Source: Puniceicoccales bacterium
GTDB lineage: Bacteria; Verrucomicrobiota; Verrucomicrobiia; Opitutales; UBA953
Assembly: GCA_031289285.1 (NCBI GenBank)
Contig: JAITPT010000286.1
Location: forward strand, 1-6,294
Reading direction: 5' to 3'
DNA: 6,294 nt
The notes under the pieces were generated by a model that worked only from the letters and a program-made list of their open reading frames with translations, did not search any database and was not told the origin of the DNA. Every line of letters begins with the position of its first letter. The stretch's first letter is position 1. Both the position numbers and the translations under genes were made by a program. This document shows positions 6,208-6,294 of the stretch, piece after piece.

Positions 6208-6294
6208 TGTTGCGGCAGATGCGCTTAGGGCTTTTGTGAAGGCGCACCTGTTGGTGCGTCGAACAAAAGCACTAAGTGCAGATGCCGTAACAGC
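6206..6294 (+). repeat. Long imperfect stem-loop at the right edge
   Basis: Left arm 6206-6248 and right arm 6253-6294 pair around the loop TGTT (6249-6252). Paired blocks are 6241-6248 with 6253-6260, 6230-6237 with 6263-6270, 6220-6228 with 6272-6280, and 6208-6217 with 6283-6292, plus an outer G-C. That is about 36 pairs, three of them G-T. There are single or double mismatches between blocks and a GAA/GA internal loop. The window ends on the last pair, so the stem may be longer. It could be a structured RNA, a palindromic mobile repeat (REP- or MITE-like) or a bidirectional terminator. No T run is visible in the window. Confidence 0.75.

Larger units (their letters stand above)
5891..6294. 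other. Repeat-rich non-coding region after the GH95 gene
   Basis: These 404 bases contain no credible gene. The one longer minus-strand frame (6062-6247) resembles nothing known and overlaps the repeat element. The region holds two copies of the dispersed repeat head, each followed by a hairpin. Between them, bases 5982-6167 are AT-richer with no structure I can interpret. No intrinsic terminator with a T run is evident after the GH95 stop; the hairpin at 5932-5981 is the nearest candidate for ending the transcript. Confidence 0.6.

Noticed and set aside
6062..6247. 61-codon minus-strand frame in the right-hand non-coding region
   Set aside because: It overlaps repeat copy C and the stem-loop, resembles no known protein and has no supporting ribosome binding site that I can see.
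6206..6294. Integron attC site
   Set aside because: The stem is long and imperfect like an attC, but the outer ends do not fit the required RYYYAAC/GTTRRRY core, and no integrase or gene-cassette array is visible.

Overview
The window reads as chromosomal DNA from a Gram-negative, carbohydrate-degrading bacterium. The secreted glycoside hydrolase family 95 (GH95) enzyme, the KduD-type sugar-acid dehydrogenase next to it and the GC-rich codon use of the minus-strand genes would suit a polysaccharide degrader such as a member of Verrucomicrobiota. That assignment is only a guess, because the window holds no phylogenetic marker.

Layout. Bases 1-313 hold no gene I can support; they carry a small perfect hairpin and two long G runs. 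Four genes then lie on the minus strand, read from right to left: kduD (3197-2430), sufS (2340-1111), a zeta-toxin-like P-loop kinase (1068-508) and a 65-residue antitoxin-like protein (511-314) whose start overlaps the kinase stop as ATGA. A 179-base divergent intergenic region (3198-3376) separates kduD from one large plus-strand gene, a secreted 837-residue GH95 enzyme of the alpha-L-fucosidase/alpha-L-galactosidase family (3377-5890). The last 404 bases (5891-6294) are non-coding and rich in repeats.

How the genes fit together. The GH95 enzyme would release a terminal L-fucose or L-galactose from a glycan outside the cytoplasm. KduD acts in the cytoplasm on a keto-deoxy sugar acid from uronate or pectin breakdown. 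The pair therefore looks like part of a polysaccharide-use region, though no transporter or regulator is visible. SufS mobilises sulfur for Fe-S cluster assembly and has no Suf partner here. The kinase and its small partner form a likely toxin-antitoxin-like module of the COG4185 type, with the toxin gene first.

Most unusual content. A dispersed repeat with the core AAACGGCAGTT occurs three times, once upstream and twice downstream of the GH95 gene. The two downstream copies share a 33-base head (30 of 33 identical), and each head is followed by a hairpin. The last copy runs into a long imperfect stem-loop (6206-6294, about 36 pairs, TGTT loop) that reaches the final base of the window. All three of its wobble pairs are G-T with G on the 5' side, which favours a folded plus-strand RNA. 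This could be a structured mobile repeat or an RNA element. The GH95 enzyme also departs from the family consensus around the catalytic base.
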